The position numbers were made by a program, and so were the translations under genes. This document shows positions 24,361 to 35,688 of a stretch of DNA of 64,000 nucleotides, piece by piece. The notes under the pieces were generated by a model. The model saw only the letters and a program-made list of their open reading frames with translations, did not search any database and had not been told where the DNA came from. The DNA is from Malachius bipustulatus (taxonomy: Eukaryota; Arthropoda; Insecta; Coleoptera; Melyridae): NCBI GenBank assembly GCA_910589415.1, contig OU342630.1:81464186-81528185 (forward strand), written 5' to 3'. Each line of letters opens with the position of its first letter. Position 1 is the stretch's first letter.

Positions 24361-24814
24361 ACTTATTCATTTACACCTTTTTTTTAATTTAATTACCTAT
24401 TTATTATAACAACTAACATAATACTATGATCCATTGATTCTGTTTTATATCAATTTTTTCAACGACCCTGAAAGCTTTTTTTCATTTCTTTCTTATGTTC
24501 ATATTCTTGCAGTTGAACAGATAGTGCTTATATTTTATGTAAAATGGGTAAAATAGGAAAAACAACCAACTACGATATACTCTCTAATTTTATTGAGATG
24601 CTACAAAAATAATAATTATTTGAAAACATAACTTAATAAAGTTCTCATATATTTTCAATTATGAAAAAGCAAGTTATTTTTTCAATATTTTCTCGAAAGC
24701 CTTTACAAACTAATATAATAAAAAGATGTTGAAAACATTAATATCAATAAATAAAAAATATAAATAATTGATACCGCTTAACTAATTATTGTAAAAGAAC
24801 AAATTTTATTTCGA

Positions 24815-24820
24815 GGAGAT
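24815..24820 (-). promoter_or_regulatory. Possible polyadenylation signal AATAAA for ZF-10
   Basis: AATAAA on the minus strand about 50 bases past the ZF-10 stop. Confidence 0.35.
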
Positions 24821-24869
24821 AATTTGAGGAACGTTTAAGACGTTCATCAAGCACTGTCAATCAACTCAT

Positions 24870-25414
24870 TCATCGTTTTTTTATATTTTCCACTACGCAA
24901 AAATAGTGTTTATTTGTTAAATGTTTCTTTATTTCATTTCTTCTATAATTTTTATAGTCACAAAGTGGACAACTAAATTTTGGCTCCTTTCCGCATTCTA
25001 ATTTAACATGTCTAACTAAATTTTTTCTCGCATTATACACTTTTTTGCATGAGGGACATTCATAGCCCACAGCAGTTTTGCAATCCTCGTACGGTAGTTT
25101 AATTTTTTTCCCTTTAATTTTTTCGAAGCTCTTTGGACGAGCAGTAACTACATTAGAAACTGAACTTTCAACATCATTGTCGATAGTTAGATCTTTGTAT
25201 TCCACATTTTCTGTATTATCGACATTTTCTGTATTATCGACATTTTCTATATTATCGACATTTTCCAAAGATATAAAAGTATCTGTACCGGCTAACAAGG
25301 TCGAAGATTCGTCAGGTAAAACTACTTGGATAGTCCATCCTTCCGCAAGACCAGTGCCCTCTGCTAAAGATCCCTCGTTCACTTTTACATTTATTGGAAC
25401 TTCAGCTGCTTCAT
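24870..25414 (-). CDS. lola: lola-type alternative 3' zinc-finger exon with acidic repeat spacer (ZF-10)
   Basis: 180 residues after the acceptor TTTTTGTTTTCAG, with AT finishing the codon. About 115 residues precede the fingers. They are acidic (EAAEVPINVKVNEG, then VVLPDESSTLL) and include a tandem hexapeptide ENVDNT/ENVDNI repeated about four times. A basic KKIKL patch follows, then finger 1 CPSCKKVYNARKNLVRHVKL with E-C-G-K (C2HC) and finger 2 CPLCDYKNYRRNEIKKHLTN with K-H. The tail is about 14 residues and basic. The long acidic spacer could be an activation or interaction region, which is inference. The repeat is encoded by 18-base units at 25204-25266. Confidence 0.92.
25204..25266. 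repeat. 18-base coding tandem repeat in ZF-10
   Basis: Unit ACATTTTCTGTATTATCG on the + strand, three full copies (the third with one change) plus half a unit. It encodes repeated Glu-Asn-Val-Asp-Asn-Thr/Ile on the minus strand. The unit is a multiple of three, so copy number can change without breaking the frame. Confidence 0.9.
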
Positions 25415-25763
25415 CTGAAAACAAAAATTTATTTAATAATCTAAAACAAATAACAGTCACACAAACGAAGGTGATACAACCCAGAAACCTTCATCAATTT
25501 TGATTAAAAGGCCAGCGATGATTCTTTAATAAATTGAGTATAGAAGAAAAGTTAATGAGCCACTTATGTATATGTATGTATAAATATACCTACTCTTCTT
25601 ATGACTACATGAAACATGTATAAGGGTCTATAAAATATTATAAGTAGGTACTGTCAATTTCTTGTAGAATATTTCGATTAATAATAATTATTGTAAATTT
25701 CATTCATATTTTTTAGGATTAAGTATTTCTTGCTTGATACTTATAATAGTTATTTGTTTATCA

Positions 25764-25859
25764 AGGCCGCGGAATCATTCTTTAGAGAACTAAGAGAGGT
25801 CGTTGTAGGTTGTAGGGCCGAGGCAAGACAATCTCTAAAACTGAAGAATTTCGCGGCCA
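25764..25859. repeat. Small foldback element, family with 38229-38332
   Basis: AAGGCCGCGGAATCATTCTT at the left mirrors AAGAATTTCGCGGCC at the right. The centre contains GGCCGAGGCAAGACAATCTC. The copy at 38229 has the same terminal TCATTCTTTA and AATTTCGCGGCC and a related centre. Confidence 0.7.
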
Positions 25860-25969
25860 AGTATTCACACATTTTTTTGTGCAGCCGTACCTATGTTTAA
25901 AATACCAACTTATAAATTGTATTGATTCTAATGAAAAAAGTTATTAGAAACGTGATATAGGTACAGGTC

Positions 25970-26724
25970 GACACATCTAAGGTGGCCGCTGAGAGGCGCA
26001 GATCGAGAAGCGAGAGGTTTTTAGAAAGAAAGCGACATATTCAAACCATGCCTGTGGTCGGTACACTGAGTATCAAAGTTCTTGACTAAAAATGAATTTT
26101 CTGTAATTAATGTTAAAATACGGAATTTTATTACTTTAGTAACGACTTTTGTATCACGACTTTGGCCAAAAAGTATTTTATTTTTAATATATGAAGATGC
26201 GGTCACCATAATTCACAACTCACGAGCACGAGGTTTAGCTCAATATTTTTGAACCACGCTGCACTATTTGAATAGAGAAATGCTGGGTTGTAAAGTTGAC
26301 AGTACGGTCCGATGTTACATTTAAATAAAACCAAAAAGATAACAAAATTATTATCGAACGCTCCCTTCGCTCTCTTCGCTAGTCCACATTGACTTGACGA
26401 GTACTGACATACCTATTTAATTAATAAATAAGCGGATTGGAAAAGACGGCGATTTAAATTATTTGATTGACAAATAATTGAAAAATTATTTGAACACCTC
26501 TATTAATGAATTTATAAACAATACGTTTTTTATATGCTGATAAGATAAGACAGTACCGAAATTACTATTATCTGGTGCTTTTTAGTTTTTTTTTGTCATT
26601 TCAATTGACTTTGCATAAAGTCTTAACCTGTCTGCATGGATAGTAAAATTCGTTAAATCTGACAAACTTGAAAATTAAGCCACTCCCCAAAGGCTACTGC
26701 GCCACTGGCCACCTTACGTGTGTC
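25970..26724. repeat. TIR element of about 755 bases
   Basis: GACACATCTAAGGTGGCC at the left and GGCCACCTTACGTGTGTC at the right are near-perfect reverse complements. The GC-richer ends (GCTGAGAGGCGCAG against CTACTGCGCCACT) also pair partly. The interior has no recognisable transposase, so this is a non-autonomous DNA element. Confidence 0.65.
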
Positions 26725-28872
26725 AAGCTGTAGCTTTATAACGATAACAACTTTACAGCATGTTTATGCGTGGTCGACTTGACGTCAAAAGTAACGGCCT
26801 TTAAAAACCCTAAAAAGAGCGTTGCCCTTGACGATGGTCGAAGTGAGGTTTCGAAGCGTATGCAAAGTAGTTAGTTCGCGTACGGTTGCGCAAAAAAATT
26901 CCCTACAATCCTAAAAGAGATAGAGAGATATAGATATCCTAGAGACAGTAACTTGGTGACTTTTTTTCTCAAAAAAGACATGACGGCCTTCTATATCCAG
27001 ATGAACTTTTTTAACTTATAAAATTAACTTTTTTACATTCAACTTTAAAAGGTATTAAAAACGTATCAATGAATCAAGATTTTAAAAATGTACACAACAG
27101 CCTGTTTTTAGGAGACGGAAAACAAAGTTCTTTGAAATAAAAGTCAAGAAATAATGGCTAATGACTTTTAATTATTACATTAGAGAGGGTACATAATACA
27201 AGAAAATTACATTAAATTCTACTATGGTTTCGAAATGACTAGAATTGTATTTAACAACATGTCGAAACGCTACGACTGGTAATCAGAAAAAAAAAATTAA
27301 AATTAATACGGCACATAATATAAACTAGATTCAGAACTGTAAAATATCACAAAAAAACTTGCGTACTTTTTCATACTTAGTGAGTGATTAATACATACTA
27401 CAACAGCAAAAATAATAAATTATAAATGGGTACGATGTAATCATCAAAAATTATACATTATTTTACAATAATTTATGTATGTACATCAAACACCATAATT
27501 ACAATAATAATAATTATTATTATTATTACAGGATTTTTTATAATAATACTTTCAAAACCACACTCTCATCGTTCTTCGAATTAATAAATAATATCTCAAG
27601 ATAATCATGTTTGAGATCAAAAAGTAAACCCTTTCACGCTTGAAAATAAAATAATAATTTAAGTCCCTGCTCAACCACACTTATTATACATACACGCAAT
27701 ACATACTTCAACTAATAATAATCTTCTTATTTAATTATTCGACTTTATTCATTTTTCATTACATTAATTTGTAAGTCTCGAACGTGCCCTGAATATTTCT
27801 TTGATAAATTTACACAAGCAATAAGCATGTTATATTTTACATGACTATAAATACCAACATGATAATCACTTTCACATAGCTATAATTTTTCAAAAATTTT
27901 CACTCCATTACCTTTTCCTTTATCTTTTTCATCGAAAGATAATATTTGAAAAATGGGTTTGTAATTAATAATCCCTATGTTGAAACGCTCACATTTCGAA
28001 GGTATTGTCAAAAATGATAATCTGCATTGCAAAATCGATAGTGATAAATGGACAATATATAAGGGGTGAGTCAAAAATGGCGCATGAACGGTAGTTTTTC
28101 CGCCAATTGATACTTAAAACGTTATATTTTGAGTTTCATCGTGTTGTCATTTTTCAAACGTTCAAAAAATCACTTGTTTTGTCTATCATCAGGTACCAAA
28201 GTACAACATGTTTAAAAGTTTCAATTCGCGGCAAAATTTATTTTTTGTGTTAAAAAATGCAAAAGCTCAAAAAATATTGCAGCAACAATTTGGTTGATAC
28301 TCTTTATTCCATGCGTGTAACGTCAATAAAAAATTGAAAATTCGCATAATAGCAACCAAAATAAAATGGATTCCTCCACTCACAAAAAGGACGAAGCTAC
28401 GACCTCCATCGAAATCGAGCAATAACTGCGCAGGGAAAACTTCCTGTATGTCTTAACAGACAATATTTAGATTGCTTACGTTTATATCCGTAGAAACTCA
28501 TTTGCATCCCCCGAAAGTCTCAAAAAAAGTTATTTTCTGAACACGACTTTATCAACTTAATTTCCGACGCACCCGCAAATACCCACCCCTGTTTAGTTGA
28601 ATGTGCATCTGCACCTAATCACAACTCGACTGAATAAAGAAATTTTACATGAAACCACAAGCAAAACGATCAAGAAATAAAGTGTCTATCTATAGGTAGG
28701 TACATAAATTTGTGAGGCTTTGAAAGTAGATAACTTATTAATTCGATTGAAGGTAAATTGATCAAGGCTCTCAAAGAGATTTTATAACAATTTTCACATT
28801 TCCCATGCTGATTTCATCCCACCCCGAGTCTAATATAAGTTACAACCAGCCCTTTTTCACTTTTAGTCTATA

Positions 28873-29099
28873 CTAAGCAGTACTTCCTCGTGGAGATCGA
28901 GACATGAAATGTTCGTGTTTCATTAGGTGGGTCGTCAGTAGATAAGCCCTTCTAGCTCTGTATGGACAATGAGGGCATTGAAACTCTGGATCGATTCCGC
29001 ATTCCTGTCGTAAATGCCTGCTCAAGGTTTTCTTATGGGAATAAGTTTTATGACATTTGGGACAGAGATAAGTAGATCTTTGAGCGTCATAGTACTTTC
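28873..29099 (-). CDS. lola: lola-type alternative 3' zinc-finger exon (ZF-11)
   Basis: 74 residues after the acceptor TTATGCTTTTAG, with GA finishing the codon. Finger 1 is CPKCHKTYSHKKTLSRHLRQ followed by E-C-G (C2HC). Finger 2 is CPHCPYRARRAYLLTTHLMK, then H-E-H, giving H-X3-H or H-X5-H. The tail is basic and short (FMSRSPRGSTA). The linker GIDPEFQ fits the GxxPxF consensus of the family. The sequence is clearly less AT-rich than its flanks. Confidence 0.92.
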
Positions 29100-31071
29100 C
29101 TAAAAGCATAATTAATAATTTCAATAAGGCAATTCAATTTCAAAAAAGAAAAAACATCAAAACAAACACAAGAGTAGTAACTTGGTAAAACTGATCACTA
29201 TTAACTATGAACTAGTAACAGTTCACTGAATCAAAGCACACACGCTCTCATGCTCTAACATTACACTGTTCTATTAGACAATTTTCTTATACTGACGAAA
29301 AACTATAAATCCATGCAAGGTTTATCTGAAAAGGTAATAAAATAATTATAAAAAATGTAACTTTCGGACGAGACGTCATAATTTGCAACTAAGGACGGAT
29401 TCTCCTCCAAAAAATTCAGTGTTTAAATCAATAACAAAAATGTTAAAAAAACAGCTGCAAAAATTTATTATTAATATCTATATCGTCATCGCAGATATTT
29501 ATTTTTTAAGACAAACAATATACTACTCACATTATTACTATAAAGACATTATTTGTAACTATACGAACATCAGAACTTCTCAAAGTAAATATAACTTTTC
29601 TAAAATAACGGTCACAACAAAAACAACGAAATATTTTAAAAACTAAAATAAATAATTCATTTCATATAGACATATTATACAGGGTTATTCACGGTATACG
29701 TCTCTGGATTTTAGGATCTTTTTATTTTTGGAGTGGATAGAGACCCGGCAGAGGTACGTTTTAAAATTATATTCATAATGTACAGGGTGTCCCAAAAGCA
29801 TAAAACATATCAAAGTTATGTTTTTTAAAATGGAATTCTCCTATGTTATTGCATTTTTAGATTGTCTGAGAAGAAAAAAGAAGATTGGCTTTTACAGTTG
29901 GTGTTTAAATTCAGAAGTTTTTGAGTTATAAACAAGTGAAAATCGTCATTTTTCAAGTTCAAGGCCCTGTACAACGAAAACGGTTCAAGATAGAGAAAAA
30001 CGGCTTACATGTCCCTATTTTAACTTTTCATGTACTATTCTATGGTATAGAAACATTTGCTCTTTCTTTGATTTTTTTATTTGTCGACGCGTGGAGAAAT
30101 CTCAGAATTTTTCAAATTTTTTATCACCCTGTATAAACATTTCATCTACATCATTGGATAGTACATGAAAAGTTAAAATAGGGACATGTAAGCCGTTTTT
30201 CTCTATCTTCAGCCGTTTCCGTTGTACAGGGCCTCGAACTTGAAAAATGACGATTTTCACTTGTTTATAACTCAAAAACTTCTGAATTTAGACACCAACT
30301 GTAAAAGTCGATCTTATTTTCTCTTTTCAGACAATCTAAAAATGCAATAACATAGGAGCATTCCATTTAAAAAAACATAACTTTGATATGTTTCATGCTT
30401 TTGGGACACCCTGTACATTGTGAATATAATTTTAAAACGTAACTCTGCCGGGTCTCTATCCACTCCAAAAATAAAAAGATCCTAAAATCCAGAGACACGG
30501 CCTAAACTTCCGTGGCGTATACCGTGAATAACCCTGTATTTATAGGGCGTCTAAAAGAATCGATATATTTTCAACAACCTTTTACAAATAAGTATGCATT
30601 ACATTATAATATACATACATACATAATATGTAACATTTTTAATCATGTTATTAAAAAGTCATAACTTGTAACTTGTCACATAACATTGCTCATAATATAC
30701 GTAGGTAACAGTAAAGAAACAATAAACAACGAAAAACAAAAATAATAATTATTATTGTAACATTTTGGAGTTTCACAGTATAATAATTCTAGTTTAATCA
30801 AGTTGCAAACAAAAATACAAATACATAACTGTTTGCAATACAATGATCTAAAATTCTAAGTGTAAAAATAATAGTAATAATTTATTATTTTTATTTCCTA
30901 AGTACGAAAATCATGTTTTTGTACCTAATTAGATGGTGACAAATCATTGCTGCGTCTTTTATCAACTCCAAAAACAATTTCTTGTACATACAATCTTCCC
31001 TAAAGACATAGATAAGCATAACATTACAAAATCAGTCTTATTCATATTGTTAAAGAATACATTATTAATAT
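29100..31071. other. Intron stretch holding a large foldback
   Basis: Mainly the 864-base foldback 29676-30539, otherwise AT-rich. The + strand frames at 29383-29646 and 29921-30136 are low complexity or foldback arm. Confidence 0.55.
29676..30539. repeat. Foldback element, TATACAGGGTTATTC type
   Basis: TATACAGGGTTATTCACGGT at the left mirrors ACCGTGAATAACCCTGTATT at the right. Pairing is nearly continuous, for example GGATCTTTTTATTTTTGGAG and its mirror, and CAGGGTGTCCCAAAAGCAT and its mirror. An extra 20-base insert (GGCCTAAACTTCCGTGGCG) breaks the right arm. A second inner pair ending ACAGGGTGTCC suggests two layers. Confidence 0.85.
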
Positions 31072-31211
31072 TTATTTAGTCGGGATGACGAGAATAAAAT
31101 CTTTGCCGGCAGAGTGCTTCCATTCTTTCTTCTCGTATTTATCAATCAAGTTCAAAAGCGATTTCAGGCATTTAGGCACTTTATAAAAATAAACTTTACA
31201 CATTTTGAAAT
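31072..31211 (-). CDS. Candidate finger-less alternative 3' exon
   Basis: A 45-residue open segment follows the acceptor CTGTCTGAAAAACAG. It is read in the same phase as every zinc-finger exon (AT finishes the split codon) and has its own stop. It includes VPKCLKSLLNLIDKYEKKEW and DFILVIPTK. There is no finger pair. The Leu/Lys-rich part looks helical and composition is coding-like against an AT-rich background. The stop overlaps an AATAAA. I do not recognise the sequence. Drosophila lola is known to have some ends without fingers, so a finger-less isoform is plausible; a relic of another gene is the alternative. Confidence 0.5.
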
Positions 31212-31403
31212 CTGTTTTTCAGACAGGAAAATCACATGCAAAATGGAACTTTGATCAATGTTATCTCCTAATTGTTTTAGAGAGAAATGTTAATTGAGTC
31301 ATTTTTGTCAAGAATGAAAAGCTGCTTCTATTGCTGTATACCTAGTTAGTTTTAATAAAACACTGGGATAATATGGTCATATATGTACATAATATATTAT
31401 CTT

Positions 31404-31462
31404 AGAAAATCTTGTCGATCGATTCCTTCCGGGCTTCTAGCCCATCCTCAAGACAACTGCAA
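31404..31462 (-). repeat. Dispersed repeat with CTTGAGGATGGGCTAGAAGC motif
   Basis: Read on the minus strand: a TTGTCTTGAGGATGG core, an inverted GGGCT/AGCCC, then CGATCGACAAGATTTT. A diverged copy on the + strand at 37262-37334 reads TTGTCCTGAGGATGAG, GAAACC, GGTCGACCAGATCTTT. It is probably the end of a retroelement family; no coding part is nearby. Confidence 0.55.
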
Positions 31463-33284
31463 GTGAGGTACAAAGGTTGTTGTAACATGTATGCACAACT
31501 CACTTGTCAGTTTTTACAAGTTCCGTAATTGGAGTACAAAAAATTCATCCTGGGTAAATTCGGTTGAAATACAGGCTTTGAGATGTAAGATAAGATGGAA
31601 AAGCACTGCAGACCATGATGGTGATTATTACATTTAAAATTAAAAAAAAAAACACACACAACAGCTGTAAGATCACATAACTAAAAATAAAATTTTAACC
31701 TTCACCACGAGATGAATCGTTGAAAACCTTTTTATCAAACCAACTATATTTTGGGATGACAGGTAATTTAATTTTAATTAAATTTATTAATTTATTACTA
31801 ATATAAAAAAATCAATTCAACAAAGGAAAATGAATGACTTTCGATCCAAACCCAAAACCTCGACGATTTTTGTTTTAATATGTAACTTTACCCCCTCAGA
31901 GGGAAAACCCCTGTAAAATTTTCAAATGTGAAAAGGGGGTCGTGTGACATGAGACCTATTGGAAAAGTATAGGTAGGTACATAATGAAATTCTCTATGCA
32001 GCAAATATGAAATTTTTGCAAGTATTTTGATCGTCAATTATTTTTTTCGAAACTTATTGAAATTATAAACTTTTTATATCATTAATTCCTATGTGTAATT
32101 TAAATTTTCATTTTGCAGTAAAAGTTTCGAAAAAAGCTTTTTATTCGTGAATTTTATTTAAAAATAATTAAATTAATGAATTATCGAACTATCGTATTAA
32201 TAAATTATTGAAAATGAAACGGACGGTCAAAATCCTCAAAGATTAGGTTTGCTGAATAGATAATTTAATTACCTTCCAAATCTTCTATCACACAACTTCT
32301 TCATTTTTGAAATTTTCATTTTCCTCATTTTCCTTCTATTGAATTTATTTTGGACTTTTTATTCTCACTGTATAACTCTTCACATATACAAGGTACCTAA
32401 TCAACACTGATGGAAATCTTTGAGAATCTTTTGGCTTCTGTTAAACTACGCATTAGAGAAATTTGAAAAGAGATTTTAACTGAAGAAAACAGAAGCACTT
32501 ACCTACTGCTCTTAAAAACAATGGCAGCTTTTAAACATCGATCAAGTTACAAATATACGCCTAAGTCTCTGTTCAGATAACAAAAGTTGGTGATGTAGGT
32601 ACACTCAACTTTTGAGTGTATAAAAATTTTAAAGATGTAATCTAGCAATCTGATAACTAATTGAAAAACTACTTAAAATTAACGTACTTTAAAACCAACT
32701 TAAACGAGATATCAAATTACATGCATTTCGAGTAACAAATTAGTTCATGGCAAAAAATCAATTAGTTACAATAATTTTCTTCATGAAAAACTACTTTTAC
32801 ATCGGCTTTTCCAGAGTAGTCACAGTGCTTCTTACTGGGTTTTTTACACTTGTGATTTTTCTACAAGCTACATGAAACATGAGTAAATGTCTGCAAAAAT
32901 TGCGAGGAAGACTCGGAAGTTTAACGCATTCCAGTGTCATATGTATTTTCAAAGTGTATTTATTCTTGTAAATCTTCGGAGAATTCGGGCATCTGTGGGT
33001 AACTCCCTGATTTATCGGATTTTTTGGTTTACCTTGTATAGTCTATCTCCCTTGATTTTTTACCTAAAAATTATATACTTGAAGCAAGTTTCAAATTATA
33101 ATGTATATACCAAAAATACCTATTTATAAAATAGGTTCGTTCCAACATACCCGAAAACCCTACATTGCAGCGTCCGGTTCATGTGCAGAAAGAGAGCGTT
33201 CCAACGAAATCGGCGCGTGTATGACGTCACACTCGAGGAGGCTGTTCATTTACTGAATGTAATTCGCATTCAAGTTTCAACAAA

Positions 33285-33290
33285 TTTATT
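33285..33290 (-). promoter_or_regulatory. Possible polyadenylation signal AATAAA for ZF-12
   Basis: AATAAA on the minus strand about 70 bases past the ZF-12 stop. Confidence 0.35.
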
Positions 33291-33359
33291 TGATTGTAGT
33301 AAGAGGAAATAGTTTTATTAAAAATGTGTTTTATAATTATTATTATAATATGAAATACA

Positions 33360-33544
33360 CTAACACATATTATGTACTGAATCAATATGTTTTGTCAGGA
33401 GAAACTTATGTTTATATCTGCGACCACAGTGTCTACACTCGAAGCCGGGTGCTTTCATGCATTCGTATTTTTGATGTCTTCTAAGCGTTGATACAGCAAA
33501 ATAAGCCCTCTGGCAATCATCACATTTAAATCGCGGATTCGAAC
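33360..33544 (-). CDS. lola: lola-type alternative 3' zinc-finger exon (ZF-12)
   Basis: 60 residues after the acceptor TTTTTTTTAG, with GT finishing the codon. Finger 1 is CDDCQRAYFAVSTLRRHQKY followed by E-C (C2HC). Finger 2 is CRHCGRRYKHKFLLTKHIDS followed by V-H (C2H2). The end NMC comes three residues after the last histidine. The linker MKAPGFE has Met in place of Gly. It pairs with ZF-13 (YSAISTLKRHMKYEC, CVHCGGRFKHNFDL), about 3 kb away. The shared A-V/I-S-T-L in finger 1 and KHK/KHN in finger 2 suggest duplication. Confidence 0.88.
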
Positions 33545-34582
33545 CTAAAAAAAAATATTATTTAATAATTGAGGAGATTGTTCAAACGATTCATACATTT
33601 TTCAGAGTTATGTTGACGAAGTTAACATTTTAAGCACAGAAAAATAAATTTTAAATTACTACTAAGGGTGAAAATTTGAGTAGGTATAGTACTTGTAAAA
33701 ATTATCTTTTGAATGTCAAAATGTTAGTGTTCTAAAAATATATCCCATAAAATTTTTAAATTTAAATTACCTAGCATAGCAGTAAACAAAGTGGTATTAT
33801 AATCATCTACAACCGACACAATATCTATTGGGGATAATAAAAAAATTCTATTGTCAAATAGGTTTTATTTTTAAAATTTTAAGATGTAGGTATGCAGTGA
33901 CAATTTCAAAAACACCTGTTCTCATGTCACAAGATGTGTTACAAACTTAAAGGGCATCTAGTAAATACAAAAATAGGCGAAAAATTGCCTATATACATGG
34001 GCCATTGGAGCTTCAGTTTTCGAGATACTATTCAAGGTAATATTCAAGGGAGTTGAAGTTAAAGATCTCATACTCCCAATGACAAATTATTTAATCCAGT
34101 GGCGGAGATCTGAGTATATAATTACCTTTTTTTAATATTTTCTACGCCACTGACTTTATTGCAAATTAGTTATTTTTGGTACAGACCTCGTTTTGTTTAT
34201 AGGAGAAAAGTCATCTTACTTTTTTGTCGTTTACGAGATACTTCACAATGTAAGAATGTACATACAAGGTAAAATATGAAAATCAATGTAGCGGAGTAAA
34301 GTTAGATTTTTACTTCGGAAAATTGGCGGTAAAGGTAACTTTTTACATTCGAAAGAATAGGCAATTTCACATCAAAACTGTATTTAAAGTTTTTTTTAAG
34401 TGAAAACTGGAAGATGCAGAATTTTTTTCTAACGGCCGAAAATCGGATACAGGAAGAGAACTTGAACTATGTATCTCGAAAACTAAAGCTCCCAACGACA
34501 CATGTCTAGGGAAGGAAATTTTCCGCCTATTTTTGCATTTCCTCCATGCCCTTCAAGTTTGTAACACCTATTCATAAACACC
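33545..34582. other. Intron between the 34583 candidate exon and ZF-12
   Basis: AT-rich, then a 630-base foldback (33937-34566) that ends 16 bases from the candidate exon at 34583. Confidence 0.6.
33937..34566. repeat. Foldback element of about 630 bases
   Basis: TGTTACAAACTTAAAGGGCA mirrors TGCCCTTCAAGTTTGTAACA. Inner AAAAATAGGCGAAAAATTGC pairs with its mirror, as does GGAGCTTCAGTTTTCGAGAT with ATCTCGAAAACTAAAGCTCC. One arm is also present alone at 55432-55522. Confidence 0.8.
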
Positions 34583-34917
34583 CTAAATAAATGCGTGATG
34601 TAGCTCCACGATTTTCTCGCCATCTTCGGTCCCTTCTTCTTTGATTGAGCCAGCTTCTTCTGTTACAACCTCCCGGTTACCTCCTTGTGAATTTCTAGAA
34701 TATCTACTTTTTTGTTTCCTTTCCCTCCATTGCTTCCTCTGCATTATTTTCTCCCTATCAGTCATTTCGTGAACTGACTTCTCAATTTTCAGTTCCCTTC
34801 TTATCCGCCTTCTTTCCCGCATTTTCCATAGATATTCAGCTCGTTTTTGGGGGCTAGCATTTATCTTATCCCGATAGCGTTTTTGTTTTTCGGCAGCCGA
34901 AAGAGGCAATCTAAATT
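34583..34917 (-). CDS. Candidate basic, finger-less exon (transposon-like RLPLSAAEKQKRYRDK domain)
   Basis: 110 residues after the acceptor TTGAATTTCAG, read in the array's phase (AA finishes the codon). It begins FRLPLSAAEKQKRYRDKINA and is dense in Arg/Lys to about residue 75 (KMRERRRIRREL, EMTDREKIMQRKQWRERKQK). An acidic end (EEAGSIKEEGTEDGEK) follows, then a stop. From memory, a similar LSxAEKQRxYR...SxxERxxxRxxW pattern starts several uncharacterised, probably transposon-derived proteins in insects and fish. No partner domain follows. It could be a domesticated lola end, an exon of a nested gene, or a TE fragment. A foldback element abuts its 3' side. Confidence 0.5.
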
Positions 34918-35688
34918 CTGAAATTCAAATGATTTTATCAGGGCAAAATCTGAAAAACATTAGGTGTCACGTGAGTTACCACTGGTCACATACGTTACTT
35001 CCAACTTGGTAACTTAAGTGACGGTAACATATATGTGACATTTTGTCAATTCCTGTTAACAGTTACGCCTTCTAAGAAAAGACCACTCTATTAGCCTCTC
35101 GACAAACATCAGAACCTGGTGTTAATTATGTGATAATTTAAAAGAAAAATGAGGTTAGTGACTTTGTTAACTTAATTAATGGAGAAACAAGTAATTCCTT
35201 ACAATAATAATAGTTGTAATAACTTAATTATTAGAATATCAACATTTTGAAAATTACAACAACAATAAAAACCCGAGAAGTTGAATAGAAACTGCTCAAC
35301 AGTGTTGCCAGACGGAAAAAAAATCGTTTATTAGGTTGAGGTAGAGTATGTGACAAGCATTTCTGTATCAATTATTAATTTATTCAATTTTAGTCTATAA
35401 AACATTCTACCATAACAAAGGGGAAAAAGAAAATACCGATATTTATTTCATAATATTTTATTCATGGTCAGTATTTACAAAATTAATTAAATATTAACAT
35501 TAATTTTAAGGCACAATTTAAAGTTTAAGCTCCTTTTTCATAGTTTCCATGTATCTCTCAAAAACTGCTTTGTCAATGTTAGGAGCCTAACGTTTCAAAT
35601 TGCCTATTTCAATATTTTTTAGAAGTTTATACACATCTAAACAGGATTATGTAGATACCTAATTGTGATCCTATTTAGATGTGTGTTT
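34918..35688. other. Interval between two candidate exons
   Basis: AT-rich. A short imperfect palindrome of GTTAC/GTAAC motifs lies near 34968-35045. No gene seen. Confidence 0.5.

Larger units (their letters stand above)
23324..24869. other. Intron between ZF-10 and ZF-9
   Basis: The segment 23560-24150 is less AT-rich, with a 69-codon + strand frame I do not recognise. A foldback lies at 24145-24360 and AT-rich sequence follows. Confidence 0.5.
25415..28872. other. Intron between ZF-11 and ZF-10
   Basis: About 3.5 kb, with a small foldback (25764-25859) and a TIR element (25970-26724). The remainder is AT-rich. The less AT-rich segment 28060-28640 shows no recognisable gene. Confidence 0.55.
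31212..33359. other. Intron between ZF-12 and the 31072 candidate exon
   Basis: AT-rich. It holds a dispersed repeat tail (31404-31462). No other exon was recognised. Confidence 0.55.

Noticed and set aside
26021..26209. Minus-strand open frame of 62 codons
   Set aside because: Inside the TIR element 25970-26724 and without recognisable motifs.
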